A stretch of 18,289 nt of DNA. It comes from Deltaproteobacteria bacterium (lineage in GTDB: Bacteria > Myxococcota > Polyangia > Haliangiales > Haliangiaceae). The notes under the pieces are model-generated. The model was not told where the DNA came from, ran no database searches, and worked only from the letters and a program-made list of their open reading frames with translations. Both the position numbers and the translations under genes were made by a program. Below, piece after piece: positions 1 to 7,484 of the stretch. The stretch covers positions 1 to 18,289 of the forward strand of contig JAGSPR010000085.1 in the NCBI GenBank assembly GCA_018262455.1, read 5' to 3'. The stretch's first letter is position 1; each line of letters begins with the position of its first letter.

Positions 1-1
1 C

Positions 2-625
2 GCATGGCTCGTCCTCGGCGTGCTGCGCGGAGGCGCGTTCGCCGATGACGAGAAGCCCGAGGTGCAGCGGATGCGCTTCGTGGAGACCGGTGACGTGCTC
101 ACCATCACGTCGAGTGCGCTCACCAAGCTGTTCGACAGCACGTCGTACGCGGCCCTCGATAGCGGGGTGTCCTCGACGGTCGTGATCCGGATCTGGATCT
201 ACCCCCAGGGCTCGAGTGACCCGGTGTCGTTCGTGCTGATCCAGCGCCAGGTCTCGTACGAGCCGTGGGACGAGATCTTCTACCTCAACCTCGACGAGCC
301 GGGCGGCCGCAAGAAGCTCAAGGAGAAGCGCCAGGCCGACGCGCTGAAGCGGCTGACCTCGATCGAGAACCTGCCAGTCGCCCGGCTCGCGAACCTGCCG
401 TACGATCAGGTCTACTTGCTCGCGATGCAGGTCGAGCTCAACCCGGTCTCGAAGGAGACGCTGGCCGAGGTCCGGCGCTGGCTCTCCCAGGGCACCGGCG
501 GTGGGCTCGATCGCGGCGGCGCGTTCTTCGGCTCGTTCGTGTCGGTGTTCGTAAATCCCAAGATCGCCGAAGCTGATCGCGTGCTCAGGATCCGCTCGCA
601 ACCGTTCTTCAGGCCGCGGCCATGA
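2..625 (+). CDS. DUF4390-like exported protein (5' end outside window)
   Basis: The frame is open from the first bases of the window, and the residues before the mature part (AWLVLGVLRGGAFA, then DDEK) look like the end of a Sec signal peptide with an AFA cleavage site. The true start is therefore probably upstream; the GTG at 20 would cut the signal in half. The rest (about 190 aa) has alternating beta strands (TVVIRIWIYPQG, FVLIQRQVSYEPW) and an LPV...LANLPYDQVYLLAMQVEL stretch. This resembles DUF4390 proteins, which in deltaproteobacteria are often encoded directly before an NtrY-type kinase; the family assignment is from memory of the pattern. The TGA stop overlaps the next ATG (ATGA at 622-625), so the two genes are probably translationally coupled and may share a role in envelope sensing. 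Biochemical function is unknown. Confidence 0.72.
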   Translation, partial: AWLVLGVLRGGAFADDEKPEVQRMRFVETGDVLTITSSALTKLFDSTSYAALDSGVSSTVVIRIWIYPQGSSDPVSFVLIQRQVSYEPWDEIFYLNLDEPGGRKKLKEKRQADALKRLTSIENLPVARLANLPYDQVYLLAMQVELNPVSKETLAEVRRWLSQGTGGGLDRGGAFFGSFVSVFVNPKIAEADRVLRIRSQPFFRPRP

Positions 626-2166
626 AGCCCGCGCACAGCCCGGTCTCGCTCCAGCTCAAGCTCACCGTCGGGCTGGTGCTGATCGTGATGGCGCCGCTCG
701 GGGTCGCCGCGTACTTCCTCGGCGATCTCGGCAAGGCGGCGGCCAACGTGGCCGCGGGCGAGGCCTCGGCACGGATCCACGTGCTCGAGAAGTCGATCGA
801 CACCTATCACGAGATGATCAACACGACGAAGCGGCTGCACGGCGAGGTGGCGGGCCGGCTCGCACACCGCCCCGATCTGCTCGCGTTCGACCCCGAGCTG
901 GGGGTCGCCAAGCTCGTCGACGTGGTGGGCCTCGATGTCACCGGGGAGCTGAGCAAGCTGCTCGCGGAGCCCGCGCAGGCCGGCATGTCGGGGATCGCGA
1001 TCCTGCGAGCAGACGGCACCGTGTTCGCGGAGGCCGAGCGTCCGCTCGCCGGACCGACCTGGCGGGCCAAGGTGGTCGACGAGCCGATCGGAGACAGCGG
1101 CGCGACGCTGCGGCTCACCTTCGAGGTGTCCGCGACGGTCAACGAGGACCTCGAGGCGCTCAAGAGCGCGATCGACGCGACCAAGATGTTCGTGCAGATC
1201 AAGTCGGCCCTGCCGGATGGGTATCGCACCGCGTTCCTGATGCTGATGGGTATCGCGGCGCTCGCGGCTGCCGGGTTCGGCGTCTGGGCGTCGACGTTCG
1301 TGACCCGCCGGATCGCCGCGCTCGTGTCGACCGCCCGCCGGGTCTCGAATGGCCATCACGACGCCCGCGTCGAGCTACGCGGCAACGACGAGATGGGCGA
1401 GCTCGGCAACGCGTTCAACACGATGCTCGACGATCTCGACGAGACGCGGCGCCACGTCGAGTACCTGCAGCGCATGGGCGTGTGGCAGGACGTCGCCCGC
1501 CGGCTCGCCCACGAGATCAAGAATCCGCTCACGCCGATCCAGCTCGCGGTGCAGCAGTGCGTGTCGGCGTACAAGGGTGATGACGCCCGGTTCGGCAAGC
1601 TGCTCGCAGACACGGGCGAGATCGTCGAGGAGGAGATCGAAGGATTGCGCCGGCTGGTCGACACGTTCCGCACGCTCGGCGCGCTGCCCAAGGTCCTGGC
1701 TGCGCCACTGCCGCTCGCCTCGGTGATCGAGGAGCTCAAGCTCGATCCGACGATGGCGCGGCGCCTCACGCTGAACCCGCCGGCGAATCCGGTCACCGTG
1801 CGTGCCGACAAGCTGCTGCTCAAGCGCATGCTCGTCAACCTGGTCGAGAACGGCATGCACGCGGGCCAGGAGGCCGGCACGCCGGGCGAGGTCGTGATCG
1901 GCTGGTCCGCCGATCAACACGGAGCCTTCGTCACGATCACCGTCGATGACCATGGCAAGGGCGTGGCGGACGCCGACCGCGAGAAGATCTTCGAGCCCTA
2001 CGTCACCACCAAGGCCACCGGGACCGGGCTGGGGCTCGCGATCTCGCGCAAGCTCGCGATCGAGCACGGTGGCGAGCTCGCCGTCGCTCCCGACCGCGCG
2101 CCCACTGGCGGCGCACGTTTCGTCGTGTCTTTGCCGCTAGGTGATCCCGACTCACCCGCCGCGTGA
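622..2166 (+). CDS. NtrY-like membrane sensor histidine kinase
   Basis: A 514-aa two-component sensor kinase of the inner membrane. Residues 13-33 form a first membrane helix, about 34-200 an extracytoplasmic sensing region, 202-226 a second helix, and 227-275 a HAMP linker ending in GNDEMGELGNAFNTMLDDL. The dimerisation/phosphoacceptor box is RRLAHEIKNPLTPIQLA, with His297 the phosphorylated residue; HEIKNPLTPIQLA is characteristic of the NtrY/NtrB-like group. The catalytic ATPase domain follows, with N box NLVENGMHAG (Asn410), G1 box DDHGKG (442-447), F box EKIFEPYVTT and G2 box TGTGLGLA (466-473). All catalytic boxes look intact. The start ATG overlaps the stop of the DUF4390-like gene. 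No response regulator follows (the next gene is a secreted protein), so the partner must be upstream of the window or elsewhere. The signal sensed cannot be told from the sequence. Confidence 0.93.
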   Translation: MKPAHSPVSLQLKLTVGLVLIVMAPLGVAAYFLGDLGKAAANVAAGEASARIHVLEKSIDTYHEMINTTKRLHGEVAGRLAHRPDLLAFDPELGVAKLVDVVGLDVTGELSKLLAEPAQAGMSGIAILRADGTVFAEAERPLAGPTWRAKVVDEPIGDSGATLRLTFEVSATVNEDLEALKSAIDATKMFVQIKSALPDGYRTAFLMLMGIAALAAAGFGVWASTFVTRRIAALVSTARRVSNGHHDARVELRGNDEMGELGNAFNTMLDDLDETRRHVEYLQRMGVWQDVARRLAHEIKNPLTPIQLAVQQCVSAYKGDDARFGKLLADTGEIVEEEIEGLRRLVDTFRTLGALPKVLAAPLPLASVIEELKLDPTMARRLTLNPPANPVTVRADKLLLKRMLVNLVENGMHAGQEAGTPGEVVIGWSADQHGAFVTITVDDHGKGVADADREKIFEPYVTTKATGTGLGLAISRKLAIEHGGELAVAPDRAPTGGARFVVSLPLGDPDSPAA

Positions 2167-2417
2167 CGCGTTGAGGACACCCGTTCGCTGACGGATCGCA
2201 CCTCGGGTGCACCTTCGGCTGCACGGGTGCAGCGAGACTCTCGACTCATGATTCCGCCGGCTTGCTCGTGGATCGGAGCTTGCTAACAAGGCCGGTCGTT
2301 GAGTAACGAACACGCCCCGACTCTGGCTTGGCCTCTGCCCTCGTCGCAGGCGGGCGGCTGTTCACGAGAAGACAACAGACTCGGCACGGTCGTGCTGGGT
2401 CGAAAGGAAGCCTGCTG

Positions 2418-3770
2418 ATGTCCCGTCTTGCCTGCATCGTTTCGTTCGCAACGCTGTTCGCCTTGATCTCCGTGGCCAACGCCGATCCGGTCGACGACTG
2501 CCAGATGAAGCTCGTCAACGTACAGAACAACCTGCCAGCTTCCGCGTTCAGCTCACCCTCGGATCTCGAGAGCGCGGGCCGCCGGATCGCGCTGGCCCGC
2601 AAGTTCTATGACGACGCGCAGGCGTGTCTTCAGACCGCGCCGGTCAAGAAATCGCCCGACTACGGGCTCTTGCTCAAGAATCGCGACATCGCCAAGAAGC
2701 TCCTCGACTGGGCCGACGGCGCTCACAAGCAACTGCAGGAATTCGAGGCGCTGGACAAGGAGATGGAGGCGCTGAAGGTCGCGATCAACCAGGCGCCACC
2801 CGATCAGCACGCCAAGATCCAGGCCCGCTACGAGGCATTCAAGGCCAAGTTCGCGGCCGCGGCGGCGACCAATCCCCACCTGAGCAGGATCTCGTCCAAC
2901 CTCTCGACGCTCGACCACGTGATGTCGGACCTGGGGCTACGCAAGGGGCTGGCTGACACCGCCGCCGCCGAGAAGCGCATGCTCGATGGCGCCGTGACCG
3001 CTCGGTTCCCGAGCAAGTACAGGGCGGAGGACTCGCTCGACCAGGACAAGATCGCCCAGGCATTTGCCGAGGTCGATCCGGCGGATCTCGTGATGATCCG
3101 CAAGGGCGACGATGTGGGTCGCTTCCAGTACCAGCCCGCGAACAAGGTGCACGAGCGCGGCAACGGGGACGATGATCCCAAGCATCCGTCCAGGTTCGGC
3201 GTCTTCGTTGCGTGGAATGGCTACGAGACGCTCGACTACTTCTATGTTCGCGGCAACCCGGTGGCGCTGGGAGCGGAGACCCCAGGCCTTCTGTGGAACA
3301 CCACCGACGGGGGCGTGATCCTGGTGACCCTCGACGGTGGGCGTTATGTCGGGCCCTTGCGGGCGTTGGTCAACGGTCGGCCGAGTGTTGCGGCGATCCC
3401 CAAGGCGCCCCAGAACTTGGTGCTCATGCCCGAGGACCTCCACGCGCTGGTGGCGAGCAAGGTGCTGCCGGCGAGCCTGGAACAATCACTGACCGCGGCC
3501 GGCCACGCCGCCCAGACGTGCTCGGAGCGGATCACCAAGTCCTACGAAGCGAAGTTTCGCGCCAACGACATCGCCAACATCACGATCGCGACGCGCAACA
3601 ACCGCGCCGCCGATCTGCGCGACAAGCAGTCGGCCGCCGTCTACAACGGGTGCGTCGGACAGCAGCGCGCGGTGCAGAAGGCCTGGAACGCGGCGATCGA
3701 AGCCTACGGCCAGCGGCGCTCGAAGACCCTGGAGGCGGTGCGCGCGCGGCTGGGTTCGCTCGCCAACTGA
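2418..3770 (+). CDS. Secreted protein of unknown function (450 aa)
   Basis: The chosen ATG at 2418 has an AAGGAAG Shine-Dalgarno about 7 nt upstream and opens a clear Sec signal peptide (MSRLACIVSFATLFALISVA, then NA|DPVDD, cleavage near residue 22). The open frame extends further upstream to a TTG at 2328, but that extension would bury the signal. The mature protein has an N-terminal helical, Lys/Glu/Gln/Ala-rich part (about 60-190, possibly coiled coil, with LDKEMEALK and ARYEAFKAKFAAA). A beta-rich middle follows (about 225-345, with GRFQYQPANKVHERG, FGVFVAWNGYETLDYFYVRG and LLWNTTDGGVILVTLDGG), then a helical tail with isolated cysteines that could form disulphides. I do not recognise a family. 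It is monocistronic: it follows a 251-bp gap and converges on the next gene only 25 nt away. A periplasmic or outer-surface location is inferred from the signal peptide. Confidence 0.82.
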   Translation: MSRLACIVSFATLFALISVANADPVDDCQMKLVNVQNNLPASAFSSPSDLESAGRRIALARKFYDDAQACLQTAPVKKSPDYGLLLKNRDIAKKLLDWADGAHKQLQEFEALDKEMEALKVAINQAPPDQHAKIQARYEAFKAKFAAAAATNPHLSRISSNLSTLDHVMSDLGLRKGLADTAAAEKRMLDGAVTARFPSKYRAEDSLDQDKIAQAFAEVDPADLVMIRKGDDVGRFQYQPANKVHERGNGDDDPKHPSRFGVFVAWNGYETLDYFYVRGNPVALGAETPGLLWNTTDGGVILVTLDGGRYVGPLRALVNGRPSVAAIPKAPQNLVLMPEDLHALVASKVLPASLEQSLTAAGHAAQTCSERITKSYEAKFRANDIANITIATRNNRAADLRDKQSAAVYNGCVGQQRAVQKAWNAAIEAYGQRRSKTLEAVRARLGSLAN

Positions 3771-3795
3771 CGAACCAACGAGGCAAGTTCGCAAC

Positions 3796-4971
3796 TCACA
3801 GGCGGTAGCGCGTCGACACCAGGCACTGGAACCCCGCCGCATCCCACTGCGCGTCGGCAAATGCAGGGTCGCCGGCCGGATCCACGTCGCACACGCTCTC
3901 ATCGAGCGTGGACTCGGTGAGCTCTCCGGTCGCGATCTTGAACGCCATCTTGAGGAACAGCGGCGTCAGATCGCTGTCGATCTCCTTGACGACGCCCGCG
4001 TAGGGCTTCTGCGGGTTGCCGGCGGAGTAGCCTCGCTCGCACAGCTCCTGCTCGAAGATCGTGTCCACCGCGGCCGTCTCGGTCAGCAGGCGGTAGAGCC
4101 CGGCGAGATAACCTGTTCGATCTTCGCCGACGGTGCAGTGAAAGAACGCCGTCGTGCCGCCCGCGGTCCAGTCCCTGAGGAGCTTGAGCGATTGCACGGT
4201 CATCCGGCACGGCTCCCGGAAGTCCGCGAAGTCCTTCCACGGGAACTCGACGTTGACGATCCGCGTGTCGGGAATGCCGATCGGGGTCAGCGCGGCGATC
4301 TCCTTGTCGACTTCGGTCGATGCCGTGGGTCGCTTGAAGATCAGCACGGCGCCCACTCCCAGGTTCTGGAGATCCTCGAAGTCCGCGTCGCGGAACGGCT
4401 TCATGCCTCGCAGGAGCCTCGCGCCGCTCGACGCGTCCTCCGCGACGAAGTGTGCGTTGGAGATGCCGACCCCAGCAAGCGACGGCGCGAACGGCGAGAT
4501 CATCTGCCCGTTGACGAGCGTCTTGGGTTGCTTCGCGCTGCACTGCAGCTCTGTCGGCCACTCGTCGGTCGCGGCGGTCGTCGCGGAGCAGTGGTAGTAC
4601 GACCGCTTGTCGGGAGCGAGCGACGACTTGCGGTAGATCGCAGCACCGGCGAGCCCCTCCGGGCCGAAGGTCAGGGTCAGCTGTTCATCCCCGCGCTCGC
4701 ACAGCAGACGCCAGCCATCTGGCGTTCGGCCTTCGGTCGGGCAGGTGAACTTGGTGGAACCCGACGGAGCACCGACGAGCTTGGGCGTTTCTTTCGCGCG
4801 GAGCGTGCCGTCCTGGAGCCGATTGAGCTTGAGCGTGAACTCGGAGATGCCGTCCGCCTTGCCGTCACCGACCGTTCCCTCCTCCTCTCCTGCCTCCTGG
4901 GACACGCAGCCGACGAGCACGATCCCGAGCGACAGCGCTCCAACCACAAGGCGGTTCAGCGGAGGCGACAT
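3796..4971 (-). CDS. Lipoprotein with Cys-based tyrosine/dual-specificity phosphatase domain
   Basis: The ATG at 4971 is preferred over the longer frame (to 5022) because it follows an AGAGGG ribosome site and opens a lipoprotein signal (MSPPLNRLVVGALSLGIVLV, then GC) with lipobox LVGC and lipidated Cys22. After an acidic linker (EAGEEEGTVGDGKADG) comes a roughly 100-residue beta-rich region with paired cysteines. A phosphatase domain occupies about residues 165-340. Its signature HCTVGEDRTG fits the C-x5-R P-loop of protein tyrosine and dual-specificity phosphatases, with nucleophile Cys279 and Arg285. GVGAVLIFKRP, VEFPWKDF and LKLLRDW match the strand and helix order that precedes the P-loop in this superfamily. 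The likely activity is phosphoester hydrolysis (phosphotyrosine, phosphoinositide or another substrate), outside the cytoplasm; the substrate is unknown. The gene is monocistronic and convergent with the 450-aa secreted protein gene. Confidence 0.88.
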   Translation of the reverse strand: MSPPLNRLVVGALSLGIVLVGCVSQEAGEEEGTVGDGKADGISEFTLKLNRLQDGTLRAKETPKLVGAPSGSTKFTCPTEGRTPDGWRLLCERGDEQLTLTFGPEGLAGAAIYRKSSLAPDKRSYYHCSATTAATDEWPTELQCSAKQPKTLVNGQMISPFAPSLAGVGISNAHFVAEDASSGARLLRGMKPFRDADFEDLQNLGVGAVLIFKRPTASTEVDKEIAALTPIGIPDTRIVNVEFPWKDFADFREPCRMTVQSLKLLRDWTAGGTTAFFHCTVGEDRTGYLAGLYRLLTETAAVDTIFEQELCERGYSAGNPQKPYAGVVKEIDSDLTPLFLKMAFKIATGELTESTLDESVCDVDPAGDPAFADAQWDAAGFQCLVSTRYRL

Positions 4972-5156
4972 GAAGCCCTCTTTCAGCAAGGCCGATGCCA
5001 AGGCGTCACGCGACCAAGTCACCGATTACACGGCCTCGAGTAGCAGGCTTCCGGAACGATCGGGCCGGGTGGCAGATCCACGAGCCACCACACCGACCAG
5101 GCGTGTATCCAGTGTTGATCGGCGAGGGCCAGCGCAGGTGGTCACTCGACGACGAT

Positions 5157-6533
5157 CTAGCCCGGGGGAGGCAGCAGCCGGAACAGCAGCGCGTCCTGGC
5201 TCTTCGCTGCCACGGCGACGCACTCCTTGAGATCGGCGAGGGCGCGGATCGCGGTCTCCGCGAGCATGCGACCGTCATCGCGGCGGCGCGGCGCATCCGG
5301 GATCGAGCCGACGTACTTGACGAACTCGTCGTACTTGTCGAGCAGCTTCTGGGGATCGTACTCGGTCAGCATCGGGATGAAGTGCTCCGGGTTGACGATC
5401 ACCCAGTCACCCTTACCGATCTCGAGCACGTTGCGATCCGCGTAGGGCGTCGTGAGCTGCTCGTGCGGGATCGTGCCCAGGAAGCCTTCGTCGTCCGCCT
5501 GGAACTTGTGGGGGACCACCTCGACGAAGAACGCGAACAGCTCGATGCCCTTGCGAAGATTCCCGAGGTCATCGTCGTCGAGCGGCGGGAACGTATCCGG
5601 CATGCCGACGTGCAGCGCCGGCATGACGACGCGCTCGAGGATATCGATCGCGACCGGGGCCGTGGCGCGGCGCAGCGCGATGATCTGCGCGATCGCCTCG
5701 AACAGGCCGCGATCGCCGGTCTGCTTCGCGATCGGCTCGTCCTGCTTGGCGCGGCCGATCGCGGCGACGACCTGCTCGACGACCTGCTGGTTTGCAGGCC
5801 CGAGCCGCGGACCGCTCTCCTTGATTGCCTCGATGAGCTTGGCGACCGGCTCCTCGTTCCACAGCTTGGCGAGCCGGCCGAAGTCCATCGACATCCACTG
5901 GCCGAGCGGCACGGTGTGGAGCCGGATGTAGTGCTGCGCGAGGAACCGATCGAGCGAGCGATCGTTGTCCTTCTCTCGCTGATCCTCGTGCAGCTGCCGG
6001 ATCCGTTCGATCTCGGTCACCATCTTGCGGGTCGCGCCCGAGCCCATGCGCAGCAGCTGCTCGGCGAACACCATCGGTGCGATCTCGAGGAAGATCTTGG
6101 AGAACCCGATGCGCCAGGTGTGCGGATCGTCACCCATCATCAGCCAGTGGCCGCCATGGCGGCGGCGCATCGTCTCGCCGATCCACGCGCCGAACGTGAA
6201 CCAGACTTCCCAGTGATCCTCGGCCTTGAGGTCGAGCTCGTCCTTGTCACCGATCTGGCCGAACAGCCAGGTATCGAAGGTGATCAGCTCGAGCGACTGC
6301 GCCAGCGCGACCGCTCCCTGGTCGCCTTCGACCTCGGCGATCGAGGCGACCGTCTCCCCTTCGGGGTCGATCAGCTCCTCGATGATGAGCTCGGATTGGC
6401 CGCGCGCTCGCGACGAGAAGCGATACGCGCCCTCGCGGAGCTCGGTCATCGCCTTCTCGAAGCGCTCTTTCGCCTGCCGCTCGGCCTCGGCGAGCTGCTT
6501 GGCACTTTCTGACTGCTTGCCGGACTCCGCCAC
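5157..6533 (-). CDS. Conserved-looking cytoplasmic protein of unknown function (458 aa)
   Basis: The open frame runs much further upstream, but beyond 6533 it reads through the repeat region and gives low-complexity Arg-rich sequence. The GTG at 6533 ([18 protein letters not shown]) is therefore taken as the start. Residues 1-45 are charged and helical, and there is no signal peptide. The core contains the block [23 protein letters not shown] followed by [10 protein letters not shown] (about 110-144), then [17 protein letters not shown] glycine-tryptophan block of this kind occurs in uncharacterised proteins with a 'G.W.GE..RRR.GG.W' pattern, but I cannot name the family. The C-terminal half is acidic and helical with [37 protein letters not shown] hexamer lies 8 nt before the GTG and no Shine-Dalgarno is visible, so a leaderless transcript is possible. 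It is divergent from the membrane protein at 6814. Confidence 0.8.
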   Translation of the reverse strand: MAESGKQSESAKQLAEAERQAKERFEKAMTELREGAYRFSSRARGQSELIIEELIDPEGETVASIAEVEGDQGAVALAQSLELITFDTWLFGQIGDKDELDLKAEDHWEVWFTFGAWIGETMRRRHGGHWLMMGDDPHTWRIGFSKIFLEIAPMVFAEQLLRMGSGATRKMVTEIERIRQLHEDQREKDNDRSLDRFLAQHYIRLHTVPLGQWMSMDFGRLAKLWNEEPVAKLIEAIKESGPRLGPANQQVVEQVVAAIGRAKQDEPIAKQTGDRGLFEAIAQIIALRRATAPVAIDILERVVMPALHVGMPDTFPPLDDDDLGNLRKGIELFAFFVEVVPHKFQADDEGFLGTIPHEQLTTPYADRNVLEIGKGDWVIVNPEHFIPMLTEYDPQKLLDKYDEFVKYVGSIPDAPRRRDDGRMLAETAIRALADLKECVAVAAKSQDALLFRLLPPPG

Positions 6534-6541
6534 GAGCGCAG

Positions 6542-6547
6542 AGTATA
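6542..6547 (-). promoter_or_regulatory. Candidate -10 box (TATACT) for the 458-aa protein gene
   Basis: Read on the minus strand, TATACT matches the sigma-70 -10 consensus at 5 of 6 positions and ends 8 nt before the GTG at 6533. Transcription would begin at or within a few bases of the start codon. The expected -35 position falls inside a 9-bp hairpin (6549-6557 with 6566-6574) and shows no TTGACA-like hexamer, so an activator or another sigma factor may be involved. Confidence 0.4.
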
Positions 6548-6563
6548 CGGGCGAGGGCCGTCC

Positions 6564-6636
6564 GACCCTCGCCCCAGGGTGATTTCGTTCCTTGCTTCGC
6601 TTCGGACCGAAATTGATCGACTTTCGGCTCGGGCCC
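6564..6636 (+). repeat. 73-bp direct repeat, copy 1
   Basis: It begins GACCCTCGCCCCAGGG and ends CTTTCGGCTCGGGCCC. It is identical to 6724-6796 except at 6602. It contains an internal 6-bp inverted repeat (CCGAAA, TTGATCGAC, TTTCGG). Confidence 0.95.
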
Positions 6637-6723
6637 CGAGCCACTCGATCGGTTTCGGTCCGCGTCCTGAGGACCGAAACCACCTTGGGCGAGGGGTCCC
6701 CCTTGCGGGGGCCCGCCAAGGCG

Positions 6724-6796
6724 GACCCTCGCCCCAGGGTGATTTCGTTCCTTGCTTCGCTGCGGACCGAAATTGATCGACTTTCGGCTCGGGCCC
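6724..6796 (+). repeat. 73-bp direct repeat, copy 2
   Basis: This is the second copy of the 6564-6636 repeat (72 of 73 identical). It ends 17 nt before the ATG at 6814, so any promoter of the downstream membrane protein gene must lie within or overlap it. Confidence 0.95.
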
Positions 6797-6813
6797 ACCG
6801 GCAGAGTGTGGGC

Positions 6814-7470
6814 ATGCCGGCGCTCAAGCCCGCGTGGGAGACCCTCCGCCGCGTCCTCCGCGGGACCGACCGCGCGGACGTGCCCGCGCTGCCAATTGGC
6901 GAGGCCATGCACCCGGTCACGCTCGCCGCGATCGCCCTGCTGGTGCTCAACGACTGGGTGTTCAAGGCCCGGTTCGGCCCGAGCGTGATCACCGGCAAGC
7001 TGAGCGACGTTGCCGGCCTCGCGTTCGCGCCGGTGGTGCTGTCCTCGGCGATCGGCCTGGTCCTCCACCTTGCGGCCCGGCTCGGTGCGCGCATCGATCC
7101 GAGCCTGTCGAGACGGCGCCTCGTCGCGTGCATCGCAGCCACCGGTGCCGGCTTTGCCGCGGTCAAGCTCAGCCCGGCGCTCGCCGGCTACGTCGCCGAT
7201 GGCCTCGGCCACCTCGGCCGCCGGGCCGCGTTCTACGAGGACTGGACAGACCTGCTCACCCTCCCGGCCTTGCTCGTCGCGCTGTGGATCGGCCGCGACG
7301 AGCTCCGCCGCGTCCCGCTGGGCAGGCCCGCGGCGATCCACCGGCTCGGCCGCGCCGCACGGCCCGCCCTGGCCGATGTCCGGTGGGCTGGCGCGCCGGC
7401 CGCACGGGTCGAATCACTCGCGACCGCGATCGATGCGTGGGACGGGGTCGATCGCGTGTTGCGAGGCTGA
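6814..7470 (+). CDS. Conserved membrane protein with NDxxxK / TGKLSDxAGL motif, function unknown
   Basis: A 218-aa protein with about four membrane helices (around 32-50, 68-88, 103-122 and 145-160) and a polar C-terminal tail. The motif block [19 protein letters not shown] followed by [19 protein letters not shown] (residues 33-72) puts conserved Asn/Asp/Lys next to a Gly-Lys-Leu-Ser-Asp turn. I recall similar blocks in uncharacterised membrane proteins of Deltaproteobacteria, but no function. The start is uncertain: ATG 6814 is used, while an in-frame GTG lies two codons upstream (6808) and another ATG at 6907. No strong Shine-Dalgarno is seen at any of them. The open frame extends back to 6592 only because it reads through the repeat. 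The gene converges on the cobalamin adenosyltransferase gene with a 14-nt gap. Confidence 0.75.
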   Translation: MPALKPAWETLRRVLRGTDRADVPALPIGEAMHPVTLAAIALLVLNDWVFKARFGPSVITGKLSDVAGLAFAPVVLSSAIGLVLHLAARLGARIDPSLSRRRLVACIAATGAGFAAVKLSPALAGYVADGLGHLGRRAAFYEDWTDLLTLPALLVALWIGRDELRRVPLGRPAAIHRLGRAARPALADVRWAGAPAARVESLATAIDAWDGVDRVLRG

Positions 7471-7480
7471 CCCCAGGGTC
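7469..7480. terminator. Small palindrome between convergent genes
   Basis: GACCC-CA-GGGTC overlaps the stop of the membrane protein gene and lies just before the stop of the convergent adenosyltransferase gene. It could act in both directions, but there is no T-tract on either side, so a terminator role is only a weak suggestion. Confidence 0.2.
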
Positions 7481-7484
7481 GAAG

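Larger units (their letters stand above)
6549..6796. repeat. Compound intergenic repeat: 73-bp direct repeats plus nested palindromes
   Basis: Nearly the whole gap between two divergent genes is repeat. A 73-bp segment at 6564-6636 recurs at 6724-6796 with one mismatch (T at 6602, G at 6762), an exact 160-bp offset. Bases 6603-6662 form an imperfect palindrome centred on a perfect 17-nt one (6626-6642, arms GGCTCGGG and CCCGAGCC). Bases 6671-6698 pair with 6724-6751 with three substitutions and two balancing one-base indels, and the middle of that palindrome folds again (6701-6709 with 6712-6721). An 11-bp inverted repeat (GGTTTCGGTCC, 9-nt loop, GGACCGAAACC) spans 6651-6681. GGACCGAAA occurs four times, once inverted. 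There is no coding capacity; frames through it are Arg/Pro/Gly-rich. It resembles REP/BIME or MITE-type intergenic elements, but I recognise no named family. Confidence 0.88.

Noticed and set aside
4..6. The ATG at position 4 as a gene start
   Set aside because: It is in a different frame from the DUF4390-like gene and gives a short Arg-rich product.
2167..2240. Hairpins after the sensor kinase (GCACC-TCG-GGTGC and CTGCA-CGGG-TGCAG) as an intrinsic terminator
   Set aside because: The stems are only 5 bp and no T-tract follows, so a terminator cannot be supported.
4995..6512. A 505-codon plus-strand open frame opposite the 458-aa protein gene
   Set aside because: The translation is low-complexity Arg/Leu/Asp/Glu repeats typical of antisense frames in GC-rich DNA. 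The minus-strand product has normal protein character, though it too is an orphan, so some doubt remains.
6505..6530. A TTGGCAC...TTGC string resembling a sigma-54 promoter
   Set aside because: The spacing between the GG and GC elements is too long, and it lies inside the coding region of the 458-aa protein.
6549..6796. CRISPR array
   Set aside because: There are only two 73-bp copies, and the intervening segment is itself palindromic and related to the repeat rather than a unique spacer of standard length.
6534..7166. An N-terminal extension of about 210 codons of the 458-aa protein frame
   Set aside because: It reads through the repeat element and antisense to the membrane protein gene at 6814, giving an Arg/Ser/Pro-rich sequence with duplicated segments (the 73-bp repeat translated twice).
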